Positions 7,388 to 15,169 of a stretch of 64,000 nucleotides of DNA are shown here, piece after piece. A program made the position numbers and the translations under genes. The notes under the pieces are model-generated. The model saw nothing but the letters and a program-made list of their open reading frames with translations, made no database searches and had not been told where the DNA came from. How positions within the stretch are numbered: position 1 is the first letter of the stretch; each line of letters begins with the position of its first letter. This DNA is from Caryophanales bacterium (GTDB lineage Bacteria > Bacillota > Bacilli > Exiguobacteriales > Exiguobacteriaceae): NCBI GenBank assembly GCA_902363455.1, contig CABJAC010000001.1, positions 372,001-436,000 of the forward strand, in the 5' to 3' direction.

Positions 7388-9138
7388 CATTTAAACCGAT
7401 AAGCGTTTTTTTCATGTTGTTTGACACTGTACATCGCCTCATCCGCCCGAATCAACAGCTGACTCGTCGTCGTTCCATTATCCGGATACCGGGCGATGCC
7501 GATTGACGGCGTGACCGACATCCGAGACCCTTGAAAATCAAATGGTTGATTCAATTGATGGATCAGTGTTTCTGTGTACTGAACTGTTTCTGTTTTCTCA
7601 CGGAGTAAGAAGACGATGAATTCGTCGCCACCAAGCCGCGCGGCGACCTCGTCGTCCCGCAAGTGCAACTTCAGACGGTTCGAAGTTTCTTGCAGGACGT
7701 AGTCACCGGCGTCGTGACCAAATTGATCGTTAACTTGTTTAAAGCCGTCTAGATCGATAAATAACAGCGAACCGACATGAATTTTTGGTAGTTGTTGTTC
7801 CAACTGTTCTTCGAAATACCGACGATTCGGCAGCCGGGTCAAGACGTCATGATAACCAAGATTTTCGAGCCATTGTTCCTGTTCGAGTGTTTCCGTGATG
7901 TCGGATAACATGACGTACACATAGTCATGATCTGGAACCGGAATCAGTGTCGTCTGATACGTATGTGTTTTATCCTGCAGTACCAGTTTTCGGCTGGACT
8001 CGAGACGGACGACTTCTTGGCGCAGCTGGTGCATCAGTCGGTCCGGTAATTGATCAGTAAAGCGTGATTGGGCAGCTGGGTTCATTGTCTGTACATTCCC
8101 CGTACGCGTGACTTGGACAATCGGTTCCGGATGATCGAGAAACAGTCGCCGGTACTCTTCCTTCCGGATTTCGAGTAAAGACGTTTGCTCTTTGACCTGT
8201 CGGGCGAGATCAAACTGAACCCCTACATGTTCGTGTAATAAGGTTTGATTCAAACGCTCCGAAAAGATCTGCCGGACTAAGAACAGCGAAAAAAGAATCG
8301 TGATTGCCAGAATATAAACAATTTGGGGTACGTCAAAAAATGAAATCCAGACGAGTAAAGAAGCTAAACAGATATAAGGCAAATACGGTCGTGGTAACAC
8401 ACGCGGATGAGTCGCAGTTTGCGGAACTTCTTGAAAATACATCAGAAGTAACGATAAGCTGACCGGATAAAGTGGTAAAAATAATACCATCCATTCCAGT
8501 TGGTCGCGGACCAAAAACGTATAATAACTAAAGTTCGTCACACAAAACAGCGTCATCGCTTGAATCAGTTGCCGGTGTCGCATCGATCCGCGTAATCCCG
8601 TCGTATAGAGAATCAAAAAAGATAACAGTACGGCTAGAAAACAGAGTGAATACAGCGTCATTGCCGCAAGTTCGAGTGGGCTGCGGGCAAATTCGGGCAG
8701 CTTCTGTAAAATTAGGACGTAACCGAAGACGAACGACATGCCGAATAAGATAAATCCGTTGAGATACAACAACCGATTTTGCGGGAACGACGACCAGTCA
8801 ATCAAACGGGTCAGTGTGCGTGCGGTCAAAAACAGAAACAGGGTCAAAGTGACGTTCGCTAACGCATCCGACCAGACTGGATGAAAACGGCTCGGTAGAA
8901 GCGCTAATACGAAATTTAGGACGATACCGAGCCAAAACAGCAGAACGGCATGGCCGATCAAACGGTACGGATGACCCGGTGGTTTTAAAAACCGGATGTA
9001 TGCCGTCCAAGCGACATAACTTAACGCGGTAATCGTGAGACAGGCTGCAAGTACCGGTGTCAGCACTGGATCAAACGTCAGCAGTAACAGCAGATAAGTA
9101 ACGAGTAGATAAAGACCCTTTGAATACATTTTCGTCAT
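7387..9138 (-). CDS. Membrane diguanylate cyclase with PAS-like domain
   Basis: A 583-residue protein that should make cyclic di-GMP from two GTP. About the first 290 residues are a series of hydrophobic membrane helices of unknown sensor type. A coiled linker and a PAS-like domain (HPEPIVQVTRTGNVQTMNPA) follow, then a GGDEF domain with an intact GGDEF motif at 503-507. The usual inhibitory RxxD site five residues upstream reads RDDE, so product inhibition may be weak or absent. The start is the ATG at 9138, after GAAAGGAGG. It is the last gene of the minus-strand flagellar run but lies behind a hairpin, so read-through or its own promoter is needed. Confidence 0.93.
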   Translation of the reverse strand: MTKMYSKGLYLLVTYLLLLLTFDPVLTPVLAACLTITALSYVAWTAYIRFLKPPGHPYRLIGHAVLLFWLGIVLNFVLALLPSRFHPVWSDALANVTLTLFLFLTARTLTRLIDWSSFPQNRLLYLNGFILFGMSFVFGYVLILQKLPEFARSPLELAAMTLYSLCFLAVLLSFLILYTTGLRGSMRHRQLIQAMTLFCVTNFSYYTFLVRDQLEWMVLFLPLYPVSLSLLLMYFQEVPQTATHPRVLPRPYLPYICLASLLVWISFFDVPQIVYILAITILFSLFLVRQIFSERLNQTLLHEHVGVQFDLARQVKEQTSLLEIRKEEYRRLFLDHPEPIVQVTRTGNVQTMNPAAQSRFTDQLPDRLMHQLRQEVVRLESSRKLVLQDKTHTYQTTLIPVPDHDYVYVMLSDITETLEQEQWLENLGYHDVLTRLPNRRYFEEQLEQQLPKIHVGSLLFIDLDGFKQVNDQFGHDAGDYVLQETSNRLKLHLRDDEVAARLGGDEFIVFLLREKTETVQYTETLIHQLNQPFDFQGSRMSVTPSIGIARYPDNGTTTSQLLIRADEAMYSVKQHEKNAYRFK

Positions 9139-9186
9139 GTGTTCGCCTCCTTTCTTGATTGTGTAACAGAATTCCAAACGAGAGAA

Positions 9187-9227
9187 ACACCCTGTTTCGT
9201 CTGAAAAAAGAAAGACGGACAGGGTGT
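9187..9227 (-). terminator. Hairpin between the DUF2225 gene and the cyclase gene
   Basis: ACACCCTGT and ACAGGGTGT pair, with a second inner pairing of CGTCT and AGACG. The downstream side on the minus strand is TTTCTCTC, a moderate T run. It may end or dampen the upstream operon before the diguanylate cyclase gene. Confidence 0.72.
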
Positions 9228-9231
9228 GGTT

Positions 9232-9900
9232 TCAAATGGCATGTGTTTCTCGATAATGTTCCCAGTGTTCCCGTGCCTCTTTTTTGATTCGGTCGGAGAC
9301 GGTTTTGCTTTGGAAAATCAGGCTGTACCATTGTTTGGCGTTATCGGTATCGCCTAGCGTCGCGTACAAGTCACTGATTCGTAACAACAACACGTCATGC
9401 GGAATACCGGTTCGGACAGCATCTGTATACTCCAAATACAGTTTTTCATATTTCTGTACCGTCCGTTCCGCCCAAAGCATCTCCTGCGTCGTATCTTGCA
9501 ACAGACGGTACATCCACGAGATCCGGACACCGAGCATCGCCTGGATGCTGTCTTTTTGGAAGGTGACTTGAGCGATGTAGAGACAAAATTTATACAGATG
9601 AAGCGCCTGTTTCAGCGTTCGTTCCGTTTCGGCAAATGGCAGAACCGGAAGGATTGGTAAAATATCCGTTTCAAGGACAGTCCGGACGTCCGGGCGTAAT
9701 TTTTCGAACGATTCATGGAAGATGAACCGGCAGTGGCTGCACTGGACGGGTTCGTAAAAATAAACATTTGGTCCTTGATAATGGATCAAGCCGTCAAGAT
9801 CCGTGTGATCCGTCCGGATGTGACGGCTTAAGACACGTTTTGTTTCCGTATCTTTCAGACAATAGGGACAACGGCATTTTTTGGCATACAGGTCAGGCAT
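9232..9900 (-). CDS. DUF2225 family protein
   Basis: A 222-residue protein with an N-terminal zinc-ribbon-like pattern (CRCPYCLKDTETKRVLSRHI, later VQCSHCRFIFHE) and a helical C-terminal part. This matches the DUF2225 family of Firmicutes, whose role is unknown. The ATG at 9900 follows GGAGGAG. It lies 23 bases after yaaR in a minus-strand flagellar operon, which suggests a link with motility or with the cyclase encoded next. A role cannot be deduced from the sequence. Confidence 0.82.
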   Translation of the reverse strand: MPDLYAKKCRCPYCLKDTETKRVLSRHIRTDHTDLDGLIHYQGPNVYFYEPVQCSHCRFIFHESFEKLRPDVRTVLETDILPILPVLPFAETERTLKQALHLYKFCLYIAQVTFQKDSIQAMLGVRISWMYRLLQDTTQEMLWAERTVQKYEKLYLEYTDAVRTGIPHDVLLLRISDLYATLGDTDNAKQWYSLIFQSKTVSDRIKKEAREHWEHYRETHAI

Positions 9901-9923
9901 AAAACAAACTCCTCCAGATGAAT

Positions 9924-10364
9924 TTAAACGAAGACGTTGACAAGCATTCCTTTGATTTCCCCGATTTGATCCAAAATCTCAAGGCGGCGGGATTCACCGG
10001 AAATGACATTGTCGGTCAGTTGGAGCAGTTTCGCATCGACTTGTTCCACGACCTTGTAGATTTTCGTACGACCGCGGCGGTTGAATCCGCGTTTTTCTTC
10101 CAGTTGCTGCGACTGATCGAGGGCGTCTTTCAGGAAGTCCTTAATCTTCTCTTTATATGCTTCGAGATGCTCGATCGTTTGGCTTTCCGCGAGCAGCTGA
10201 CCATGCTCTTCGACGAGCATCAGCTTCTGTTGGAGTCGTTCGTAGCCTTTATGTTCCCGTTTATCCTGCATCAGAGCGGAAAACGTCGTCGAGGCCTCGA
10301 CTTCGCGTGGTCCGGTCTTCGGTGTCTGCAGGCGGCTTGTTTCTTGGATGCGCCGGATATCCAT
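9924..10364 (-). CDS. yaaR: YaaR (DUF327) family protein
   Basis: A 146-residue, mostly helical protein that fits the YaaR/DUF327 family (start MDIRRIQETSRLQT, middle LEAYKEKIKDFLKDAL, then RGRTKIYKVVEQVD). The function is unknown. AAGGGGGAA precedes the ATG at 10364. It is encoded between the second flagellin and the DUF2225 gene, so a flagellar role is likely. Confidence 0.82.
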   Translation of the reverse strand: MDIRRIQETSRLQTPKTGPREVEASTTFSALMQDKREHKGYERLQQKLMLVEEHGQLLAESQTIEHLEAYKEKIKDFLKDALDQSQQLEEKRGFNRRGRTKIYKVVEQVDAKLLQLTDNVISGESRRLEILDQIGEIKGMLVNVFV

Positions 10365-10382
10365 CGGTGATTCCCCCTTTGA

Positions 10383-11276
10383 TTAGTTGAGTAGTTGCAG
10401 AACGCCTTGCGGCAGAGCGTTGGCTTGCGCAATCATCGCCATACCGGATTGATTCAGAATGTTGTATTTGGCATATTCCATCATTTCACGTGCCATATCG
10501 GTATCGCGAATCCGGGATTCGGAAGCGGTCAAGTTTTCCCGGCTGATCGTTAAGACACTGTTTGTTGCTTCAAACCGATTTTGGATTGCACCGAGTTTTG
10601 CGCGTTGAGCCGATACACTGTCAATCGCCTGTGTATACAGACTGAGGGCTTGACTGGCGCCTTCGCTTGTCAGTAAACTCAGGGCGTATTCTGGAACAGC
10701 GGCATCGCTTTGCGACGTTAACTTTTTGCTATCAGCGGAAGGTTGCGTTGTCGTACTGATTTTCAGCGCAAAGGCGCGCATGTCTTCGACTGAAATCGTG
10801 ATGCCTTCATTGGCACCGGCATTCGTTTGAATGAACAGTCCTGCTGTTGTTTCGTTAAAATCTCCGGTCAGGATGTTTTTTCCGTTGAACTGGGTCGTTT
10901 CAGCGATCCGTGTCACTTCACTCGTCAGCTGATTGATTTCCGACTGTATGGAATCCCGGTCTTCCGGTGCGAGTGTGCCGCTGCCGGCTTGAACGGCAAG
11001 TTCACGCATCCGTTGCAGAAGGCTGTGCGTCTCACTCATACCGCCTTCGAGCGTCTGCACCATCGAGATACCGTCGAGGACGTTTTGTTCGGCTTTATCC
11101 AAAGACTGCAGCCGTGTCCGCATTTTTTCCGAAATCGCGAGACCTGCGGCATCGTCGGCGCCACGGTTGATTTTTTGACCGCTTGAGAGTTTATCCATCG
11201 TCGTCTTGACGTTCAGTTGATTGGCACTTAAGTTTCGGTAGGCTTTTAAAGCCTGTACATTGTTTGAAATCCGCAT
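10383..11276 (-). CDS. Second flagellin
   Basis: A 297-residue flagellin, clearly different from Hag. The N-terminal helix (MRISNNVQALKAYRNLSANQ, GADDAAGLAISEKMRTRL) and the C-terminal helix (MAMIAQANALPQGVLQLLN) are both complete, so it could enter a filament. The central region is Ser/Thr/Ala-rich. The ATG at 11276 overlaps the stop of the fliS-like gene (TAATG), so expression is coupled to a dedicated chaperone. No methylase gene lies beside it, unlike hag. It could form a minor filament section, an alternative filament or a secreted product. Confidence 0.93.
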   Translation of the reverse strand: MRISNNVQALKAYRNLSANQLNVKTTMDKLSSGQKINRGADDAAGLAISEKMRTRLQSLDKAEQNVLDGISMVQTLEGGMSETHSLLQRMRELAVQAGSGTLAPEDRDSIQSEINQLTSEVTRIAETTQFNGKNILTGDFNETTAGLFIQTNAGANEGITISVEDMRAFALKISTTTQPSADSKKLTSQSDAAVPEYALSLLTSEGASQALSLYTQAIDSVSAQRAKLGAIQNRFEATNSVLTISRENLTASESRIRDTDMAREMMEYAKYNILNQSGMAMIAQANALPQGVLQLLN

Positions 11277-11668
11277 TAATAGTCCATCCCTTCGTAACGC
11301 TCGTGGTGTGCCGCCCGGACGAGAGGACGGTCTTTATTCAAACTGGCGGCTTGCCAGGTGATTAACAGTTCTTCCGCTAATTGTAACAGTTCAGGCAGCA
11401 CATGGGGCTGCGTGTAAACCTGTAAGGTCTGCTCCGCCATGTACCGGTAAAGCTGATCGAGTTGTGCCGTAATGATGCCGCCGTCGTCGTTCAGTCCGTC
11501 CTGTAATTTGATCAAGAGCTGGTAGGCTTTTTGCAGACGGATGTTGGCGTCATCAAACCGGTGTTCCTCGCGGGCAAATCCAATCTGTTCATACTGGAGA
11601 ACCAGTCCTTTTAACATCGTCTCCGTCAGTTGTTGGGGTGTCATCTGATACAGTTCTTGTTCTGTCAT
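11276..11668 (-). CDS. fliS2: Second FliS-like flagellin chaperone
   Basis: A 130-residue protein with a FliS-like pattern (MTPQQLTETMLKGLVLQYEQ, then a helical core ending ELLITWQAAS). Its start overlaps the ylqH stop (ACATGA) and its stop overlaps the start of the second flagellin. This tight coupling suggests it chaperones that flagellin specifically. It diverges from FliS at 6427-6795, fitting a separate client. The symbol is descriptive only. Confidence 0.85.
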   Translation of the reverse strand: MTEQELYQMTPQQLTETMLKGLVLQYEQIGFAREEHRFDDANIRLQKAYQLLIKLQDGLNDDGGIITAQLDQLYRYMAEQTLQVYTQPHVLPELLQLAEELLITWQAASLNKDRPLVRAAHHERYEGMDY

Positions 11669-11955
11669 GTGTCCCGTCCTTTCGCATGATCCAGTTCTTC
11701 AATCAACAGTAACAGTTCAGCCATCACGTCATAGAGTTGCGGCGGAATCGCCGTTCCAAGATCGAGATCAAGCAGATGACCGAGCAGTGAGGTATCGTGT
11801 TCGATCGCGACGCCGCTTGCACGGGCTTCCTGCAAGATGCGGTCTGCCGCGGCACCGGTGGCCCGGGCGACGACGACCGGCGCGTTGCCGGACGCTTCAT
11901 CGTACCGGAGGACAGCCGCTGATTTGCGATGTTTTAAATCAATTTTCTGATACAT
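11665..11955 (-). CDS. ylqH: FlhB C-terminal-like protein (YlqH family)
   Basis: A 96-residue soluble protein resembling the cytoplasmic C-terminal domain of FlhB, the export-gate switch protein (KSAAVLRYDEASGNAPVVVA and later HLLDLDLGTAIPPQLYDVMA). It lacks the membrane part and the autocleavage NPTH motif of full FlhB. In B. subtilis ylqG-ylqH are also paired. Here the pair is placed with a second flagellin and FliS, which suggests a role in export substrate selection. GGAGGAG lies upstream of the ATG at 11955. Confidence 0.85.
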   Translation of the reverse strand: MYQKIDLKHRKSAAVLRYDEASGNAPVVVARATGAAADRILQEARASGVAIEHDTSLLGHLLDLDLGTAIPPQLYDVMAELLLLIEELDHAKGRDT

Positions 11956-11964
11956 GGCTCCTCC

Positions 11965-13839
11965 TTAAATCCGGTAATCATAGCCGGCAGGTGTCTTCTC
12001 GTCCGGTTTGACGGCTTCCGGTGCGGGTTGATCTTTCGTAAAGGCATCAAAACGAATCTTGACGTCCTGGTAACCGGTTGCCTGTAAGGCTTCCGTCGTC
12101 CGGTCGAGAAACGGGGTGGCCAAACGTTCGAGAATCGGTGAATCATTTTCAATCGTGATCTGCATTTTCCGGTTGACCGTTTCGACGCGGACACCGATGT
12201 CGCCAAGACGGGGTGTCTCGAGCTGGACATACAACGTATTGTTTTCCCAGTCGATGACTTCGTCCGGCCGTTTATTTTGTAAGTGGACGTGCAGTCCGGC
12301 TGTCCCTTCGACCACTTGGACGGGGAGGGCAAGCAAGAGTTGTTGCAGCTGCTGATTCTGATCCGGTTTATTGACTTGTTGTTGCGTCGTCAAAAACGTC
12401 TGCAGTTTGGCGGCTTCCGGGTTGGCGGCAGGTGTCGCCAGTTTCAGCTCTGCCGTCTGCAACTGAAGTGTTTTTTGGACCGTCTCCTGTAAGACACGTG
12501 GACTGTTTTGTCCCGCTTCATACGGAATCGGACGCTGTGTTGGGGTCTGTCCCGTATTCGAAGCAGCGGTCCGCGGCATCGTATTCAGTTCCGGTAAATA
12601 AGCGGTCCGGACGTTCGTCGGAGCGTACCGGAATGCTTCGAGGAGCGAGCGGACGTCTTGAATGACGGCTTTTGCTTCCGCACCGCGTCCGAGCAGTGCG
12701 AGTTCCGTTCCCCGTTCGAGTTTCGATAACAGCTGAATCAGTTGTTTTTCGTCGCGCATACTCGTATGTAACATCGCGTCCGTCTGCTGGAACGTCTGGC
12801 GCAGACGGTTTGCCGTACTTTCAATCACTTGTGCCATCTGTAACGGGCGTTCCTCGACGAGCGGCTCGATTTGTCGGAGTTGCGAAACAATCGTTCGTTG
12901 CTCGCGCCGGAAGTCATTCGTCACCTCAGCGAGACGGGGTGTCACTTCAGCGATGACCGTTAAGTTGGAACGGGACGGTGCCACTTTTTCAACGGTCGAC
13001 TGCTGTGCTTGCGTGATGACAGCAGTCAGTTGATCGAGTTTACTCGGCTGCGGACGCTCTGCGGGAGCTGGTCGTTCAGCCGGGAAATAGGGCCGGAGTT
13101 GTTCCCGGACCTGCGTCAATTCACCGCGATCGATTTTGTTCAGGATATCCGGTTGCGCGTCGGCCGGTAAATGGGTGGCGATTTGCTTTAAGGCGACCGG
13201 TGTCGTCGCGTGATCAATGTCAGCATGTGTCGGTACGGTAGCCCGGGCGACGTCAAGTGCGATGACGTTGCTGAGTGTCGGTTTTCCGATCACCGCCTGG
13301 CGTTCAGGTAAGACGTCGACCAAAGAATCCGTCGTTGCGAGCAACTGAGTGATCAAAGCATCAGCGTCGGCCGGTAACGCACTGTCAGATGGACGCGTGA
13401 CGAGATCGAGCACCAAGTCCTTATACGTCCCTTGCAAGGCAGCGACGAGCTTAGCAACTGTCTCCGGTGTCTGCGGCAGTTGACCAGTCGCAAGCAGCCG
13501 GGCGACCGCTTGTTTGAGTTCAGGCGGCAGTTCGTCGAGTAAGGTTGCATCGACGCCAGACGAATCGGATTTCGCCGGTCCGGTCGCAGTTGTATCTGCC
13601 GGCTCCGTAATTTGTTCGATCAGATAACCTTCTGTCGTTTGTCCTTTGACCTTGAATTGAAAGGTGCCTTCCGGAACTTCGCCGGTGAACGTCATTTCGA
13701 TCTTTTCACGACCGACTTGGACCATTGCCGTGTTCGGTCCTGTTTTCTCAAGAACAGTTCCGCTGTATGTTTTTGTCTCGGATAGCGCAGTCGGGGGTGT
13801 TGACCGGGTCGGACTGGTTGGATTCATCTGGATGTTCAT
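11965..13839 (-). CDS. ylqG: FliK-like flagellar hook-length control protein (YlqG type)
   Basis: A 624-residue protein with a Gln/Thr/Pro-rich middle and a C-terminal domain (about 530-620) resembling the Flg_hook domain of FliK (LYVQLETPRLGDIGVRVETV, then NRKMQITIENDS). FliK measures hook length and switches FlhB specificity, so pairing it with a FlhB-C-like protein is meaningful. The ATG at 13839 follows AAAGGAGG. It is the first gene of the minus-strand operon and is preceded by a sigma-D-type promoter. A true fliK for the main hook is not in the window. Confidence 0.83.
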   Translation of the reverse strand: MNIQMNPTSPTRSTPPTALSETKTYSGTVLEKTGPNTAMVQVGREKIEMTFTGEVPEGTFQFKVKGQTTEGYLIEQITEPADTTATGPAKSDSSGVDATLLDELPPELKQAVARLLATGQLPQTPETVAKLVAALQGTYKDLVLDLVTRPSDSALPADADALITQLLATTDSLVDVLPERQAVIGKPTLSNVIALDVARATVPTHADIDHATTPVALKQIATHLPADAQPDILNKIDRGELTQVREQLRPYFPAERPAPAERPQPSKLDQLTAVITQAQQSTVEKVAPSRSNLTVIAEVTPRLAEVTNDFRREQRTIVSQLRQIEPLVEERPLQMAQVIESTANRLRQTFQQTDAMLHTSMRDEKQLIQLLSKLERGTELALLGRGAEAKAVIQDVRSLLEAFRYAPTNVRTAYLPELNTMPRTAASNTGQTPTQRPIPYEAGQNSPRVLQETVQKTLQLQTAELKLATPAANPEAAKLQTFLTTQQQVNKPDQNQQLQQLLLALPVQVVEGTAGLHVHLQNKRPDEVIDWENNTLYVQLETPRLGDIGVRVETVNRKMQITIENDSPILERLATPFLDRTTEALQATGYQDVKIRFDAFTKDQPAPEAVKPDEKTPAGYDYRI

Positions 13840-13879
13840 CGATGAACCTCCTTTCTTGATAATTTCCTCATCTTATTAT

Positions 13880-13906
13880 ATATCGGCACAAACAAAAAAG
13901 GATTAA
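13880..13906 (-). promoter_or_regulatory. Sigma-D-type promoter of the second flagellin operon
   Basis: On the minus strand, GCCGATAT (13887-13880) is a perfect sigma-D -10 box, with TTAA 15 bases upstream (13906-13903), close to the TAAA -35 consensus. A TATAAT immediately follows and could also serve sigma-A. The site overlaps the comK terminator. Confidence 0.72.
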
Positions 13907-13926
13907 GCGAAATCATCGCCCAATCC
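13894..13926 (-). terminator. Terminator of comK
   Basis: On the minus strand GGATTGGGCG, a loop and CGCTTAATCC pair (two mismatched bases), followed by TTTTTT. It lies directly after the comK stop. Confidence 0.78.
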
Positions 13927-13932
13927 AGTTTT

Positions 13933-14439
13933 TTAAGATTTAATTGCATTAAAGCGGTCCTCTAATGTCATCGCGTTCAATTGTTGGTAACGAGCCATGA
14001 GCTCGCCAGTTGCTTTCATTTGGTTGCGGACGATGTAAGGAGAGGCGTTTACGGGAAGAATCATGCCATTGCGAGTTTTCAACTTGGTTTGTCCATCCTC
14101 TTCAAGGACGTCCGTCATATGACTCCAAGCATACCATTCACAATCATCACGTTTGGGTGATTTGGTAGGGAAAAAGACGAGGCCGAGTGTCGGTTCAATG
14201 ACAACTGGAACTTTTCCTTTCACGGAAGCGACACGTTTAGCCGTGACAATCCGTTCTTCGATGGAACTGTTGTACTGTCTGCACGATAACTGCAGAAGTT
14301 GATACGGACGAAGCGGGGTCATGATCGTTGACCCGTCTTCTAGGACGATGATGGATTGTTTCATCATGTCATAACAGGGCAAAATCGCGACGGTCCGTTT
14401 CGTGATTCGATACTTTTCGTCATTATAGAATGGTCGCAT
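13933..14439 (-). CDS. comK: ComK-like competence transcription factor
   Basis: A 168-residue protein of the ComK family, the master activator of DNA uptake genes in B. subtilis. The family pattern is visible: TVAILPCYDMMKQSIIVLED, PYQLLQLSCRQYNSSIEER, LGLVFFPTKSP and DCEWYAWSHM. It is about 25 residues shorter than B. subtilis ComK, missing part of the C-terminal tail used there for regulated degradation and oligomerisation. The ATG at 14439 follows a GGAGGA motif. It lies upstream of the second flagellin operon. Binding boxes for self-activation were not clearly recognised. Confidence 0.85.
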   Translation of the reverse strand: MRPFYNDEKYRITKRTVAILPCYDMMKQSIIVLEDGSTIMTPLRPYQLLQLSCRQYNSSIEERIVTAKRVASVKGKVPVVIEPTLGLVFFPTKSPKRDDCEWYAWSHMTDVLEEDGQTKLKTRNGMILPVNASPYIVRNQMKATGELMARYQQLNAMTLEDRFNAIKS

Positions 14440-14688
14440 TCGACTGCATCCTCCTTAAATAGGACAATGGATAAAACAGGTAATTACTAACGATATAATA
14501 CAATATTACAAATGTAATGACAATGTCATTTTTGAAATATAGAGCAATGAATGCTTTAATATCAACGAATGTGACGGTAAATTCAAATTAGTCAGAATTT
14601 TTAATTGTCAATAATTACTTCTTTTGATAGTATATTTGGTAGAGAGCCTGCTCTCGCACTATAGTTTGCGAAGGGAATGTGAATTCGA
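14440..14688. other. Divergent intergenic region between comK and csp
   Basis: About 250 bases of A+T-rich DNA between two divergent genes. It holds the csp promoter (14605-14633) and presumably the comK promoter. I see no small gene in it. Confidence 0.6.
14605..14633 (+). promoter_or_regulatory. Probable csp promoter
   Basis: TTGTCA at 14605-14610, a 17-base spacer and TAGTAT at 14628-14633 fit a sigma-A promoter. A small GAGAGC/GCTCTC hairpin lies in the short leader. Confidence 0.6.
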
Positions 14689-14889
14689 ATGGAACAAGGT
14701 AAAGTAAAATGGTTTAATGCTGAAAAAGGTTACGGCTTCATCGAGACATCTGATGCAAAAGACGTCTTTGTCCACTTCTCGGCGATTCAAGCAGAAGGTT
14801 ACAAATCGCTTGAAGAAGGCGAAGAAGTAGAATTCGAAATCGTCGAAGGCGATCGCGGTCCGCAAGCAGCAAACGTCTCTAAACTGTAA
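14689..14889 (+). CDS. csp: Cold shock protein (CspA/CspB family)
   Basis: A 66-residue single-domain RNA and DNA chaperone. Both nucleic-acid binding motifs are present: [12 protein letters not shown] (RNP1) and VFVHFSAI (RNP2). Length is typical. GAAGGGA lies 11 bases upstream of the ATG at 14689. It is a single gene with its own promoter and terminator. Confidence 0.97.
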   Translation: MEQGKVKWFNAEKGYGFIETSDAKDVFVHFSAIQAEGYKSLEEGEEVEFEIVEGDRGPQAANVSKL

Positions 14890-14904
14890 TCCGTAGCAGC
14901 CACC

Positions 14905-14939
14905 ACCGTTTTTAGGAATCTCCTAAAAGCGGTTTTTTT
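14905..14939 (+). terminator. Terminator of csp
   Basis: ACCGTTTTTAGGA and TCCTAAAAGCGGT pair around a three-base loop, followed by a run of seven T. Confidence 0.88.
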
Positions 14940-14965
14940 GTTTCATCTCAATTTGTTAAGGGTAT
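14940..14965 (+). promoter_or_regulatory. Sigma-B-type stress promoter upstream of hpf
   Basis: GTTTCA at 14940-14945, a 14-base spacer and GGGTAT at 14960-14965 match the general stress sigma-B consensus (GTTTAA, 12-15 bases, GGGTAT) with one mismatch. The start would be about 195 bases upstream of hpf. The B. subtilis hpf gene is also sigma-B controlled. Confidence 0.7.
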
Positions 14966-15066
14966 ATACGCTAATATCAACACGCAGCAACTATTATAGT
15001 ACGCTAAGAAAAAAAGGAAATGTTCAACAGAATGTCATCGTTTTCATTTCCTTACAAGGCTTATCG

Positions 15067-15075
15067 TGGTATAAT
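15067..15075 (+). promoter_or_regulatory. Extended -10 promoter of hpf
   Basis: TGGTATAAT is an extended sigma-A -10 element about 95 bases before hpf. The -35 region is weak. Confidence 0.55.
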
Positions 15076-15169
15076 AATTACGAACCAAAGAATTTTGAAT
15101 CTTCAGAAGGAAACGACTGAAGGGATGACGAATTCATAGGTTCAACCGGTTACTTAAGGAGGAGTTTAC

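Noticed and set aside
7183..7506. 107-residue frame overlapping the 59-residue ORF and the cyclase 3' end
   Set aside because: It has no ribosome site, crosses the terminator and overlaps two better-supported reading frames.
9918..10370. 150-residue plus-strand frame opposite yaaR
   Set aside because: It is the antisense of a recognised YaaR-family gene with a good ribosome site; no family pattern is seen in the plus-strand translation.
14938..15120. 60-residue frame between csp and hpf
   Set aside because: It overlaps the predicted sigma-B and extended -10 promoters of hpf and has no ribosome binding site.
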